Assembly: GCA_030686995.1 (NCBI GenBank)
Contig: JARVZY010002400.1
Span: forward strand, 124,001 to 188,000
From: Artemisia argyi
Taxonomy: Eukaryota > Streptophyta > Magnoliopsida > Asterales > Asteraceae
Direction: 5' to 3'
DNA: 64,000 bases
Shown: positions 11,933-24,570 of the stretch, piece after piece
How positions within the stretch are numbered: position 1 is the stretch's first letter
Layout of the letters: every line of letters begins with the position of its first letter
Notes under the pieces: model-generated
The model's input: only the letters and a program-made list of their open reading frames with translations
What the model was told of the DNA's origin: nothing
Database searches by the model: none
Position numbers and translations under genes: made by a program

Positions 11933-13376
11933 CAATCTTATTGGTCATCTCCGTTTGTTGTTGATTGAATTCGGTTTCAAACTTAGCTATTCGAGCTTCT
12001 TGAGATGCCATAAACTTGGACATCAATCCTTAGAGATTATTGGTACTACCATAGTTATTGGAAGGATTGTTGTTGAAAGTACGGTTAGAGGGTGGACCGT
12101 TTGGTTGGTAACGATTAGGTGGATTGGAAGAATTGTTTTGGGGCATATTTTGGTTTTGTTTCCACCTAAGGTTCGGGTGATTTTTCCAAGAAGGGTTGTA
12201 GGAATCACCGTAAGGGCTTGGCTCGGGTTTGAAAGTGTACCACTTATCTCCCGCTTCGTCGGTACGCGAGGATGCGTAATCCGCAAAAGCTTGTCCGGGG
12301 AGTTCCACGCAATCACGAGTGTCATGGGGACCACTACATAATTCGCATGAAGAAGTGATCTTGTTCACTTGGCTTGAAGGCTTAGGAGCTTCGTAATATT
12401 TCATAAGAAACTTGACTTGGTCCTCAAGTTCCATGATCCTACGGTCGGGAGTGCTAGAATTGCTCGAAGGCAAATATATTGCCTTGACCATTTTGTTCAA
12501 ATCACGGGGATCATTCCAACTTTCGTTGTCATAGAGAGCAAGATTTTCTATGAGTTCCCATGATTCTTCCGCACTTAGATCACGTAGCTTGCCACCGGCC
12601 GATTGGTCAATGGTTCGCCTTGTGGAGAGATCGATATGGTCATAGAAGATTTGGACTTGGAGCCAAAGATCTATGCCATGATGAGGGACTTTTTGGAGTA
12701 AGCCCTTGAAACGAATCCATGCTTCATATAGAGTTTCACCTTGACGTTGTTGGAACATCAAGATATAATTTCTAAGCTTAGTAGTTCTCCCCGGTGGGAA
12801 AAATTGAGCAAAGAAACGAGTGGTGAGATCATCCCATGAGGTGATGGATCTCGCGGGTAAACGTTCAAGCCATTGACTAGCTTGATCACGTAGAGAGAAT
12901 TGGAATACGCGTAATCGGGTCGACTCTCTAGTTACAACATCAAGGTCTATGGAATCTATGATTTTAAGGAAATCCTTGAGATGTTGGTTAGGATCTTCGG
13001 AATAAGTACATGGAATGCACATCCGCTTTGCACCAACCGGATGGTGTCAGATCGCAAGGGGGACAAATTGGCTCCTTGAGTGAGCTCGATAGTGTTTCGA
13101 TAGCCTTGGTGGCTAGGACGGGAATACTCTCCTAAAGTTCGGGGCCTAGGAGGTTGGTTCGCTAGTGGTGGGTTTAGTGGGTTGTTTTATTGTGGTGGGT
13201 TGATGGGTTCAAAGATGTTACCACCTTCCATGATGTCGGATGGTAAGGGTTACGAACAAAGACACGAAGAAATGAGATAGACTAAAGAAAACCTAAAAAT
13301 AAAAATAAAATCTTACTAGAAAGGAATCTAGCAAGTAGACCTAATAAAAAGAAATCCTAACTTAGACAATAACTAT

Positions 13377-14838
13377 TCCCCGGGCTGCGGCGCCAAAAAC
13401 TTGATGCGTGGGATTGCACCCTCACAAAAGGTTTTACCTCTCAAGGGATCTTGAGAAGCTTACAACCCCCACTAGGCAGTGTACCTGATCATTGTAGTAT
13501 AGTATAGTGACAAGTACCGGGGGATTGATCGTTCAACTCAGGAATAGTGTCGCTAGGATTAGAAAGCCTAATAAACTAGGTCTAGAGGTGAGGGATGATT
13601 CTTTTTGTATTTTTATATTTTTTTTAAAAGCAAGTAAAAATCTCGGGTTTTAAAAGAGTGGGCGGAATTAGTTGCTAGCCAACTAACCCAATTTATCTAA
13701 AGATGCAATCAAAATAAAAGAAATGAAAATACAACTATTATACTTATGTGGTGTAACAATAATGAGGAAAACTGTGTTTACTTAGATTTCATTACTCCCT
13801 AGATATCTTTTACAGGTTGATAGCTTGTTACAATTGCATGGATGACGGGTCATATTCCTTAATACTAGTCGTAGGGCCGTGTACAATATTCCCTAACTCT
13901 ATAGGATCCTACTTCACTCCTATGTCAAGCCGTTAGAAGCTCCTAACATAGGATCATTAGAATTCTCCTACGCATTAAATACAACCAAAAATTGTAGTAC
14001 ACCTCCGATCATGTTTCTTAAGACGTTCAAGCATGTTACCAATGGAAGTCTGCCAGTTTTCTTAAGCCTAACATCGAATACAATCATCCGTAACAATTAT
14101 AAACAAACAATCAACCCATAATTAACATCTAGGTTTCACTAAATCTAAGCAAACACAAAAGAAATCTAGCCTAGCATGTTAAATAGAAAACAAGCGTAAG
14201 ATATAATCAAACAACACATAGACATATTGAATGATTTGAAAGGGTACTTATCTTTAATTGAACATGAAAGATTCAAAGGGTTGAAACCCTTGAAAAAGCT
14301 GTAAAATTCGGCCTAGGGTTTTTCCCTCAAAGTTGCACACTAATGAATGAAATTTGGAAAACTATATATATATTTTACAGGGTGACGGCGTCATGTATTA
14401 AGTTGTGACGCCGTCAACTCGCCGCCATAATGAAATCGTATTGCCTAGATCTATTTGTAACGCCGTCATGTGTGATTTTCTTCTGGGCCGTCACTAATAC
14501 TTGGACCATGACGGCCTTGGGTGACGCCGTCATCTTCTATGCACAAAAACTCTCTGGATCGTCACGTGTATTTTCCACATCCACCTCTCTTGTAACTCTT
14601 GACGCCGTCATGTGGAGAGACTTGACGCCGTCAGCTACTGTTCCAGCAAGGAAAATTGAGACTTTGCCGTTTTCTTTACTTTTATGCTCCAAAAACGTCC
14701 AAAATACTTCCTTTTCCAGATTTCTCTCCAAAAGTACCTAAAATGACAAAAGGAACGATTTAGGGCAATATTTGATCAAATAATCATGAATCCGGGCTTA
14801 AATGACCCCTTAAAAGCGGTTCACTTTTTGCCTCATCA
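13377..14838 (-). repeat. Athila-like LTR C with PBS (5' LTR of gag copy 2)
   Basis: The LTR spans 13402-14838 (1437 bp). On its low-coordinate side the tRNA-Asp-like PBS is at 13377-13400. It therefore is the 5' LTR for gag copy 2. The base after the LTR, 14839, lies inside a Tat-type gag-protease frame, so this element inserted into a Tat element. The expected partner 3' LTR is not seen. Confidence 0.85.
14383..14633. promoter_or_regulatory. Array of TGACG-S-CGTCA palindromes in LTR C
   Basis: Five exact 11-bp palindromes and one decayed copy (TAACGCCGTCA) are present. The decayed positions in all three LTRs are mostly C-to-T or G-to-A changes, several of them at CpG, as expected for methylated DNA. 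Confidence 0.55.
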
Positions 14839-15676
14839 AGATCGGATGGAGGAATCAAAGTTTAAGAAACAGTGTTCATACATTACTTCCACCGAGGCAC
14901 CTTGATCCACGTAAACTCTTCTGACTGTATATCCTTCTACTTCTGCTTCAACTATAAGTGGTTCGTCTGAAACATCTCCGAGTAAGATCGGAGGGAAACT
15001 TATAGGAGCATTCATCCATTCTTCTTCTTGGTCCAAGACTTTGCGTTTCCGCCCCCTTTCTTCATATCGAACCATATTGATGACTTGCCCATGGTTGGTT
15101 TGATTATTACCTCGCAGAGGGGCTCTGTCTCTCTGTCGAACATCCTTGATCAGATGGTCGAGTTTTTCTGTTTCCATGGCCTTCTTAAGCTGTTCCTTCA
15201 GATTGTGACAATCATTTGTGGGATGGCCTTTCTCCCCATGATAGTCGCAATATTTGTCCATATTTTCCCTGGAGGGCCTTCCTCTCAATGGAGGTGGTGC
15301 CGGAAGTCTAAGTTGATGTTCAGTTGCCAAGATTTCTTTAGGAGCTTTGGTAAGTGCATTCAAATCTATCGGTCTGGTATCTCTTCGGTTAGCATCGTTG
15401 CGACGATAATCCGTTCGATAGTCCGTTCGGTTATTGTTCCTTGTCGGACCGTAGGGTATAAAGTGATTGCTTTGACGAGGCCTTAATTCATCTCGGTGGT
15501 TATCCCGTCGGCGATTTCCTCTGAAGGGGGGTCGTTGAGTGTTTTGGTCATATCTGTTATTGTACGGACTGTAATGATGATCTCTTCTGTAACTGTCTAT
15601 CTTTTCTCCTCTTGGCACTTCTGTTGATCGGTACGCCTTCTCAGAACGGATGAAGTCATCAACCCTTATCATCATT
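14839..15676 (-). pseudogene. gag: Tat gag C-terminus and start of protease
   Basis: The frame stays open on the minus strand from the Copia insertion to 14839. It shows the nucleocapsid-like CDYHGEKGHPTNDCHNLKE (a CCHC-type knuckle) at about 15250-15190, a basic RNA-binding region rich in R, D and N at 15600-15400, and WMNAPISFPPILLGDVSDEP. The last part is VYVDQGASVEVMYEHC, where DQG stands in for the DT/SG active-site region of retropepsins. The frame then ends at an Athila-like LTR. The N-terminal part of the same gag is at 34139-34891. No internal stop is seen in this part. Confidence 0.85.
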
Positions 15677-16074
15677 TGTAAGAACGTAAATCTATCAACT
15701 TTATCACACACAATAGCTTTGGTGACTTGATATGTGAGGTATGCTAGAGAGAGAAAGTAGAGAATGTAGAGAAAGAAAGAAGAGAGAATATTATTGAAAG
15801 AAACACACACTACACACTCAAGCACACACCTCAAATGACTCATTTGAGGTGTTTATATAGTAAGACATGTGACACCCTAATGGGCTTGGATGGGCTTGGT
15901 CATGGATTAGACTTTTACATTAAGTATGGACTAGTCATAATACATAACTTATAACCTATTAGATTAGTCCAAACCATAAGCCCATTGACTATTCTATTGT
16001 AATCTACGACACATTACAAAGTTACATGTATGAGAATGACCATCACTTTTCAATACATATTTTTAATGCTAACA
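15677..16074 (-). repeat. 3' LTR of the minus-strand Copia
   Basis: This 398-bp LTR has TG...CA ends. The minus-strand purine tract CCCCTTAGGGGGAGAT precedes it. The part 15817-16074 is nearly identical to the 5' LTR, but 15677-15816 is only loosely similar. It has a TATA-like ACTATATAAAC (minus) near 15858 next to a 27-bp palindrome (15826-15852) centred on TGACTCA. Confidence 0.9.
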
Positions 16075-16514
16075 ATCTCCCCCTAAGGGGTGGTCATTCG
16101 AATGATGCTCCACGTGATTAGGTCTTCTGTGTTCTTTGTCTTGAACTTTGTGTGTCGTTGAAGAATAGTCTTTAGTCTTTGTTCCTTCATGCTTTGTGAT
16201 CTTTGATGACTGACTTTTCATCATTCTTTGTTCTTTTGTGATGTGGAGCAATCTGCCTTTCGTCACTTCCGCGTCTGTGGTGGTTGTCCGCAATTCCAAC
16301 ATGCTCATACGTCTTTAGTCTGTGTGATACATGCATTTGTTATTCCCTTTCTTTCACACCGATCTTTGTCACTTTACTTCTGTAGATTCTTTCACATTGC
16401 GTAGAATCTTTCTTTGAACCTTTATTTGCTTTGATCTTTGTGAGAACTTTCCTTTGACTTCGAGATGCATGTATGAGCATATGGAATCCTTCGCCATAGA
16501 GATGATGTATAGCT

Positions 16515-17827
16515 GTAGGTAAACAGTTAGCAATAAATCAACCGGTACTTACAGATAAGGAATTAGAGATCGTCAACAGCATAGTGTGAAGACTCCTTCT
16601 AACCCTTACCAAGGCCGTTCCCATGTCAGATACTCCCGAAGGAGCTTACAAGACCTACTTAGTAGTTCAATGACTGGGTGAGTCGCTGGGGATCACTCCA
16701 TGACTGTAGACCGTTTGAAACCACCGCGAATACTAAGCGTAACCCATAAAGAATTACCGAAGTGACCTGCTGTCAGGGCTATTTGATGTTGACCCTGGCA
16801 GGAGTTTCCATTTAATCATTGAGAATCACAAGTGTGAATCCTCTCATAAATGTTCTGGCAGATTGCTAAGATCTGCGTAGGACTCTTAAGTTTACAACTG
16901 GCGTCCTTAATGATGAACAACCAGTGTAGAAATGTCATGTGTTCCTATGAGATATTTTGATGAATCTCGAGGCTCTAGACTCGATAAGTGCACATTTGGT
17001 TTCCTATGCAGAGATTAGGGAGAGGTCTCCTTCTTCAATATCAACCATCTCTAAGAGACAGGTCGATAGATTACACCGGTTCCTCGTGAGAATGAAACAA
17101 GCTCTTTTAAGAGAACTTGAGTGGCTAGAAGGTTAAGTGCAGTGCGTCACTGGGTCCATGACGTCTTGTCTTCAATACCAGTGTCACCTTAGTAACAACC
17201 AGTAGCATATGAGTTGAACCCGGCGTCTGCCCTAAGGTTGAACATATGGAGGGCTATTTCTTTTCACCCTTTTTCATAACTTTTCTTTTTAATTCTTCAA
17301 CCCCTTCTTTCTCCTTTCTCATTTTCTCCTTTTTTTCAATCATACCTAAGGACTTCTAATTTTAATCTATTGGATTTGTCCTTGGGTAGATCCCTCCTAC
17401 TCTGGCGGATCATAGGACGGTTTTCCCTAACCTTAGTCACTTTATAACTCCATGACTATCCTATTATTGCCTTGAAACCATTTATGAAAATCTCTCAAAG
17501 TGTTTATGATAATAAAACATACTTTGTTAACACTTCGAGAGTTTTGCATTTCATTTGAAGGACTCCCCCTTCACATGTGCTTATGAGTTTTTTAAGAAAT
17601 TTGCACATGTTTGAGGAGTTTGAACTTTTTGAATTGATCCACTTTCAGTGAATATGACCGATTCGAGACACGCTTACATCACTAGTTAGACTAGCTTGAA
17701 ATTATTACCCGTCCTGGTCAAGTCCAAAGAAAGTCTCTTGATACGGTACATTCTACTCAGACAAGTCCTATTTGAGACACGCTTACATCACTAGTTAGAC
17801 TAGCTTGAAATTATTACCCGTCCAGGA
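16515..17827 (-). repeat. Conserved 3' non-coding module, Copia copy 2
   Basis: This is the inverted homologue of 1841-3140. It contains the same twofold module (17663-17717 and 17771-17827) and the same strongly conserved centre. Its homology to copy 1 stops near 16515, before the LTR, where the two elements become unrelated. Confidence 0.75.
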
Positions 17828-19019
17828 CAAGTCTTTTTGATTAATGACTTTTAAGCTTCGTCAATTCATTGGTAATATTTGAGTCGAGCTCTCTTGAGAT
17901 TCTACCACAATCTTTAAACATTTTTTATCACATTTTAATCATGTCTTCTCCCCCTCAAAAATAGCATAACGTGATATTTTTGATATCAACTGATTAAGAA
18001 AAAGCTTTTGGAGATAAAGACAGATTTGTTTTTGCATGAAATCGGAACATTTTTGTTTTTATGAAATACTCCCCCTCAAAACTCGCATATGTTTTTGAGA
18101 ATGTTAAACTTTTTAAAGTTTAGAGGGAAGGAGTCTTCTCGAAGCAAAATTCTGAAAGAGAAAGAAGTTTCAGCTTTGTTGAATTTTGCATCAAGGTTTC
18201 TGAAAAACAAAGACTTCTCTTTGTTTGAATAGGAATGCCACATTTAGGCGTACAACAGTGTCCATTTTTAGGATAAGTGCACTTTATGGATTAAAATCGT
18301 TTTTGCGTTGCACTTTCCTTTCTTTGAAAATTTGAGTTGTACACAGTAAGGTGTACACAAGTTATTTTGATGATGAGCACCGATTTTGATAGATTTTGAA
18401 AATCTTTTTGAAAAAACTTGAAAAAGTGGTGCTCAGAATGTAAGAGATTTTTTAAAATCTAATTTTAACATTAGATCAACAATCATGGTCTTGAGCTTAA
18501 AGCTTTTGAAAGTTTTTCTAAAGAAAACTCAAGCCAGATAAGAGTTTGGTTCTCGTTTTAGGATAAGTGCTCGAAAAAAATATTTGAAATCTTTGTTTTG
18601 ATTAAGCACTTTCCTTTATTTAAAGTGCGGGTCCTGAACTGATATGTCCAGAAGCCATTCGATTAAGTCCTTATTTGAAATCTTTTCGAGTTTTTATACC
18701 CGGACTTAAGTTTTGAAAAGATTTCACTTTGAAGCACGGGTTGTAAGCTGAAGTATTTACAAGCCATTGTGAAGAAACTTTTGAGAAACGACATGTTTTG
18801 GAAAAAACATTTAAAGAACTCTCTCTCAAGCATCTGTACATATCCGTATCATTGTTGAATGACATTTCTAGAGACGTACAGAATATCAATTTATACGAGA
18901 GACATGTCGTTAGAAGAATGTTTTTGGATTTTTTGATTTTATATTGTTTTTGGATTTTTGAAATTTTATATTTTTGTATTTTGTTTTTGTTGGTTTTTCA
19001 AATTTTGTATTCTGTTTTT
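17828..19019 (-). other. Non-coding 3' internal part of the minus-strand Copia
   Basis: No gene is visible. Minus-strand purine motifs GAGGGGGAG lie near 17950 and 18073. The stretch 18930-19019 is T-rich on the plus strand. The nested Sirevirus-like element inserted at 19019/19020 with target duplication TTTTT. Confidence 0.6.
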
Positions 19020-20609
19020 TGTTAATACAAATATCGCCTAAAAACGTTATTTATATTTTAACGATCTTTGCTAAGTTTTGTTAATGACAAAGTACAAACT
19101 TTAGATTGTAGTAAAACATCATTTTAGTTTAAGTCTTGTATAACTAGTCTTTACATTTCTTTTTAAACTTAACATTGTTTTTATTTCCTTAATAAGAAAG
19201 TATTTCTTTAATAAGAAAGTGTCACATCTCATCAATGTGCATTTATGGTAAGTTTATGTGTTTGACTATCCATGAAGTTCTTACACACTTTGGAAGTACT
19301 ACATATTTGATATAATGCATGTTGACTAGTATTTAGTAGATGTGACATTGCTTGTTTATGTGTTTGACTATCCATGAAGTTCTTACACACTTTGGAAGTA
19401 TTTCATGTTTGGTACAATGCATGTTGACTAGTAATTAGTAGATGTGACATTGCTTGTTTATGTGTTTGACTATCCATGAAGTTCTTACACACTTTGGAAG
19501 TATTCCATGTTTGGTGCAATGCATGTTGACTAGTATTTAGTAGATGTGACATTGTTTGTTTTGGAGTGATTTATTGTAAGTTTGGTTGAACAGTTCTGGC
19601 GGACCCCTGGAGGAACACGGGCGGACCCCTTCTGAGGGTACCGCCGTGCCCGCCAGACTGCTGACTTCCTTTGGTATAAATACCAAAGGACTTGCAAGAA
19701 ATCCCTCATCACTTAGAGTCATATTTTACACATATTCTCTCGTTATACTCAGTAGCTACTAACTTGTGTGATTCTCTTATGTAGCAAAGGAGTTCACATA
19801 TTCATCTAAGAAGTTACAAGTTTCAACTCTAAGTTGCAAGACTTGTTAGCTTTGGTGTGTATAGACTTTGGTAGTTTATACTTCATGTGTATCTTGTATA
19901 GAAGTGATCGGTTAGTATTTTAGGCCTCAAAATACATAGTGTGTCGGGAGTTGTTGTACCCTTGTAAAAGAACTAACGGGAGTGGTTGTACCCTTGGTAA
20001 AGAACTCGACATCTAGCTTAGTGTCGGTAAAAGTGTAAGCGACGAACGGGAGTGGTTGTACCCTTGTAAAAGAACTCGACATCTAGCTTAGTGTCGGTAA
20101 ATGTATAAGCGATGTTGTAAAGGTTTCTCCACCGGGAAAGGAGCTTGTTGATTAGTGCTTATAACTCTCGAGTTGGAAACTCGGGGAGTGGATGTAGGGC
20201 AAGGAAAAAGAGTCCTTGTAGCCGAACCACGATAAACAATCGTGTTGTGGTTTGATCGTTTATTTCTTTATCTTTGCTTATTACATGTTGTTCTTTAGTT
20301 AGAATTGCTAGTTACATATAAAGCTTTTCAAATAACTAAACAAGTAAAGATGTGTTTATATCTTCAAACAAAAGTAAAGCTTTTCAAAGAACTAAACAAG
20401 CAAAGTTAGGATCATCACAAGCAAAGCTTTTCAAAGTATGAAACTAGTAAAGTTAGAATTGTTATTCACATGAAAAGCTTTTCAAAGAATCAAACATATA
20501 ACATTGTGTTTATATCTTTAAGCAAACCTAAAAGTTTTTAAAGATATTCAAGATAAATAAGAATCGAAAAAGCGGTAAACTATTCAACCCCCCCTTCTAG
20601 TTTTCCACA
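19020..20609 (+). repeat. 5' LTR of the nested Sirevirus-like element
   Basis: This 1590-bp LTR begins TGTTAATAC and ends TTTTCCACA. It contains three tandem 101-bp units in U3 (19253-19556), a GC-rich cruciform (19592-19659), a palindromic TATA box (19668-19689), and a repeated segment with GGGAGTGGTTGTACCCTTG and GACATCTAGCTTAGTGTCGG in R/U5 (19947-20110). Confidence 0.95.
19592..19689 (+). promoter_or_regulatory. GC-rich cruciform and palindromic TATA box
   Basis: An outer pair, TCTGGCGG and CCGCCAGA, encloses an inner GGCGG...CCGCC pair, giving a 68-bp nested hairpin (19592-19659) rich in CpG. Eight bases further on lies a perfect 22-bp palindrome: the arm CCTTTGGTAT, the core AA, and the reverse-complement arm ATACCAAAGG, which contains TATAAATA. 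This is probably the LTR core promoter. The copy in the 3' LTR is at 28943-29040. Confidence 0.65.
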
Positions 20610-20611
20610 AT

Positions 20612-20623
20612 TGGTATCAGAGC
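20612..20623 (+). other. Primer-binding site, initiator tRNA-Met
   Basis: TGGTATCAGAGC lies two bases after the LTR end. It is the standard initiator-methionine primer-binding site of plant Copia elements. Confidence 0.9.
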
Positions 20624-20676
20624 TACGTTACTCAAGATCTTTAAAATAGAATGCATTTTAAAACTTGGATCGATCC

Positions 20677-21828
20677 ATGGATTTTGTAAATCTCAAAGAA
20701 GGGCAACCTATTCAAAACCCACCGCTATTTGAAAAAGAAAACTTACTTGAATGGAAAAGTAATTTGGAAAACTATGTGAAATCAATTGATCAAGATCTTT
20801 GGCATATTATTTCTTTTGGTAATTTCAAACAAAAAAAAAAAACAAGTTTTTGAAAACCAAGATAACTATCTTAAATTTGATAAAAATACTAAAGCTAAAA
20901 CAATGCTTTACAAAGCTTTAGTACCAAATATGAAAGAATGTATTTTTGTAAAACGGCTAATGATATTTGGAAAAATATAATCAACTTTCATCAAAGAATA
21001 TGTCAAGTCAAAGATGATCAATTTAATCTTACATATGAATTAGAAGTTTTAGAAAAACTAATTGATTGACACTTAGTAGAATTTAATACATGTACTACTA
21101 GTTTAAATGTTTTAAATGAAGGTACAAGTGAAGATGAGTATGTGTGTTTTGATGAACCTGCTTGTGTATCTTGGAATGAAATGGATGTTGACGAAGACAA
21201 TGATCTCGTAGTTTATTGTCAATTTATTGAAACAACAAGCAAGGTGTAAGTAAAGGTGATTACTCGTGTCAAGCTCGTAGTAGACTTGCTTGCGACTCAT
21301 GAAATTGCACGGATGAAGATGAAGTCAATCATCCGGTTTGTGATTCTAAACTAGATAAAACATCAAGCAAGGTACACTTTGAAACCAAACACTTTTGCTT
21401 TGACTAATTTATCATAGAGTTTTCTAAACTAGAAAATGAGTCTAAACGTTTATGCAACATGGACCTAAAAACTATCTTCAAGAATGAGTCTTCAAAATCT
21501 TGTAAGAATATCTTTGAAAAGGAAATCTTAGTAGAAGATAAAATGTCTAGAATTGAGAGTAATGTTGAAATTGATCTAGAATGTAAATTATGTCTAGATT
21601 ACAAACATGAGATTAAAATGCAAAATGAGAAAGGAAAAATCATTTGTTAAATATGATAAAAGCTCAAAATCTCTTGAAAGATTGTTGAGGAGTCAAAGGG
21701 TGTTTAATGATAAAACCGGATTAGGACTAAACTCAAAAGCACCATCAACTAATAAAACAAAGCATGTAAAATTTGTCAAACCTCGAAGAAAATTTAGAGA
21801 TAATTCAATCTCTAATAGAAACTCATGA
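20677..21828 (+). pseudogene. gag: Sirevirus-like gag remnant
   Basis: The ATG at 20677 opens MDFVNLKEGQPIQNPPLFEK, followed by LLEWKSNLENYVKSIDQDLW. This is typical of the N-terminus of Copia Gag (UBN2-type capsid). The frame breaks at an A-run near 20833 and continues in other frames. At 21660-21828 a recognisable C-terminal part has SLERLLRSQRVFNDKTGLGL and HVKFVKPRRKF. No CCHC zinc knuckle is seen. Several frameshifts and stops rule out a functional Gag. Confidence 0.8.
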
Positions 21829-24570
21829 TAAAAGGATTAGGATTATTATTCTCTATGCTTTTATATGATTATCTAACCTTCTTGGATACATGAGTTATTG
21901 AGTTTCAAAGCGTGTCATCAAACCAAGATTTTACGCATAATGCTTACCCGCTTGATAGCATCTCTATGCAATTTAAAAGGTACGCATTACTTCAACTTGA
22001 CTTTGATTGTCTCATGTTTCTAGCATTATGTGTTTAAATATGTGCTATTTGTAATACTCTAGAGTGTCTACCTGCTATTTGTAAATAACTAAAGATTAGA
22101 TTCTATGCAACAAGGAATTTAGTCTTTAGTACTAGTAGGAGATATAAGGTGTTTTGGTACTTTAACCATCAAGAAATAAACACGAAAAACTCTTGAGCAA
22201 GTCTCACTAAACTCTTGCTTACAAGTAAGCTAACTAAGAATTTCCTAGGTGTTAAAATGTCTAACACTTTTGTGATGCTTGCAAAACAAACATTTGTTAA
22301 ATAACATTCTCAAACACCATACTTTGAGTCTTAATTGTGTTTTTCCTCAATCACTTCCTCATGATAATCTCTCATAAAACACACAAGGTGAAATAAATCA
22401 CATTAGCTTACATTAGGATGTGTGAAAGAAAATGAGTTTTCAACATCTAGGATTTACACATCAAATGTGACACATAGTCTCATGATGTTGTACCTCTTGG
22501 ACTTTTTCAAAATAGATAGAGTTCATTATGTCTTAAGTAAGAAAATCCAAAGAGTCGAGGAGTCGTTGAATATAACATTTAACGAGTAATCTCCTCCTTC
22601 TAAGATATCATCTTTGGTAGATGATGACTTAGTAGAAAGTCCAATAATGGCAAGACAAGTATGTTGTGTAAAACATTAAGAATAAAAATACAAAATGACA
22701 TCTTCTTACCTTGAGTCATAAATTGAATCAAGCAAAATTGACAATAGTTATAAAACTTGATTTATATGTCATAGTTGTGTCTAAACAAATTCAACAAAAA
22801 CAGTTTTTGGAATTTAGAGTAAAACAACTAGTGAAACAAAATAGATGCTTCGAAGTAATCTTGTGATTATAAGTGTCAATATTTGAAAGTCTTTTTGATA
22901 ATAAAAGCAAGCTCCAAAAGTAAGGGATTTTAACTTAAAGACAATCCTAGTTACTCTCTTGTTATCAATGGTTAAGCTATTGATGACTTATCAAGAATGA
23001 GATTAGTAAATCCGTAGGTAAAACTAAACATAGAGACATGTTCGGAAGACTACTTGTTATCATAACAATTAGATCCAACATTATGTTTAGCATTTGTCTA
23101 TGTGCTCGTGTTAAAGAAGATCCTTAAACAACTCTTTAGTTGAGCTTGTTTGGATACATCATAAGGTACTACACAATAAGGATTATGGTATCCCACAAGA
23201 ACGGGAATAGAAACCATAGTGTATGCCAAATGGAATTATGCCGGTAATAAGTTGATAAGAAAAGCACAAGTGGTACTTGCACTTTTATACTTACTTACCC
23301 AATGATTCTCCAAAACACGTAAGATTCTCAACTTAGTTTCGGATGGTGAAGCACATCAACAAGCTCCACTTGTACAAGCGAATTCGTGTCAACAACGGAA
23401 TTCTTTTATCAACATTGTTATCCCTTCAACAAAGGAATCATCGACTTCAGCAACAATTCAATCCATTATGGTCTTAATAGACATATTGTGATCCATCATC
23501 ATCGTCTTGGTAAGATTGTTCATTGAGGAATGTCTTAACTAAGAAAGTCTTCTACGTTAACCATTCTTTCAACGTTTTCACAAAACCTCTTGAATGTGAA
23601 GCATTCATCATTCCTAGGCTTAGTCAAAGACTCATAAGACCTAAAACCTTAGTTTTGAACATTAGGATAAAACCACAAAAATCAAGATAATCCCTTTTGA
23701 ATTTTTCCCTGCAGCTCCCATGGTACCCTCAGACCATACGGGCGGAACCCTCTTTTTGGTTCCGCCTGGTCCGCCAAAGCCACATAATGTTTTATTTTTA
23801 AGTTTAAAACCAAACACCTCTTTACTCACAACTCCAACTTACCATCAGTCCATAAGATTCACAAAATGAGCAAAACTTCAAGCATCTTCCTCATAACCTT
23901 TCATCACCCAAACCTCAAACAAGCAATGTGAAATGAGAAACCGAGTTATCCTTTGTCCTATCAATATCGAGTCATCCACTATTTCCATGCCCTCAAAGAA
24001 ACCAAGAGTCAATATCATCTTCACCAATAACTCCACCTAGTCATCTTCACAAGAAGATTCCACAATGTAACCAAACAAGTGTGTCATCCCCACTATAACC
24101 TAACCTATTAAGATTAAACCACCTTTCATGATACATAAACCTATGGTCACCTTTGTGTCGCTCTTTAAAACAAAGGGCAATTGTCATATCCATACTCTCA
24201 TTAACATATTTGTCTATGTCGTCAAAAGTCAAGTGAATTTCATTATGAAATGCGTCTCTTCCACTTTCTAGCAAGTGAAGAACACAAAGAAGATATCCAA
24301 GCTTTAAGTGTTGTCAAGCAATCACCACCTCATTTCACACATCCACTCTCGGTCGTCACCCATACTTTACCACCGTTCATCACATTGTTAAAACAAATGA
24401 AAAACGTCATTGAAACATCACTTGCATTATAAAACATTTTTAAGCATCTAAATGAGTCAAGTTAACCGCACCTCCACATTGTTTTCATATAGGCACACAC
24501 TAGAACATACACATTACAATAGTCGTTTACTTAGACTAAAATGTGAAATTTTTATTTTCTAGGAATCATC
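21829..24570 (+). other. Non-coding interior where pol would be expected
   Basis: There are about 2.7 kb with stops in every frame and no integrase, reverse transcriptase or RNase H motif that I can find. A perfect 9-bp hairpin GGCGGAACC/GGTTCCGCC lies at 23741-23766. The 75-codon minus-strand frame at 24047-24274 resembles nothing I know. Confidence 0.6.

Larger units (their letters stand above)
10158..13231 (-). pseudogene. gag: Athila-like Gypsy gag, copy 2 (interrupted)
   Basis: This is a second gag copy with ATG at 13231, closely related to copy 1 (same HGIDLWLQVQIFYDHIDLSTR stretch). It has an early TAA soon after the start, a one-base shift near 13010, and a TAA at about 12031-12033 where copy 1 has GAA. 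A 1412-bp solo LTR interrupts it at 10516-11927. The 3' third is missing beyond 10158 and replaced by the inverted fragment 9671-10157. About 240 bp between the two pieces are absent. It cannot make a full Gag. Confidence 0.85.

Noticed and set aside
15677..15843. N-terminal extension of the Tat gag frame (MSHLRCVLECVVC...)
   Set aside because: This part lies inside the Copia LTR and is read-through. The true gag N-terminus is at 34139-34891.
20612..20623. TGGTATCAGAGC as a tRNA gene fragment
   Set aside because: Position directly after an LTR end identifies it as a primer-binding site. No tRNA cloverleaf is present.
24047..24274. 75-codon minus-strand frame (HNEIHLTFDDIDKYVNESMD)
   Set aside because: It is antisense to the element, has no recognisable homology, and no start or promoter supports it.
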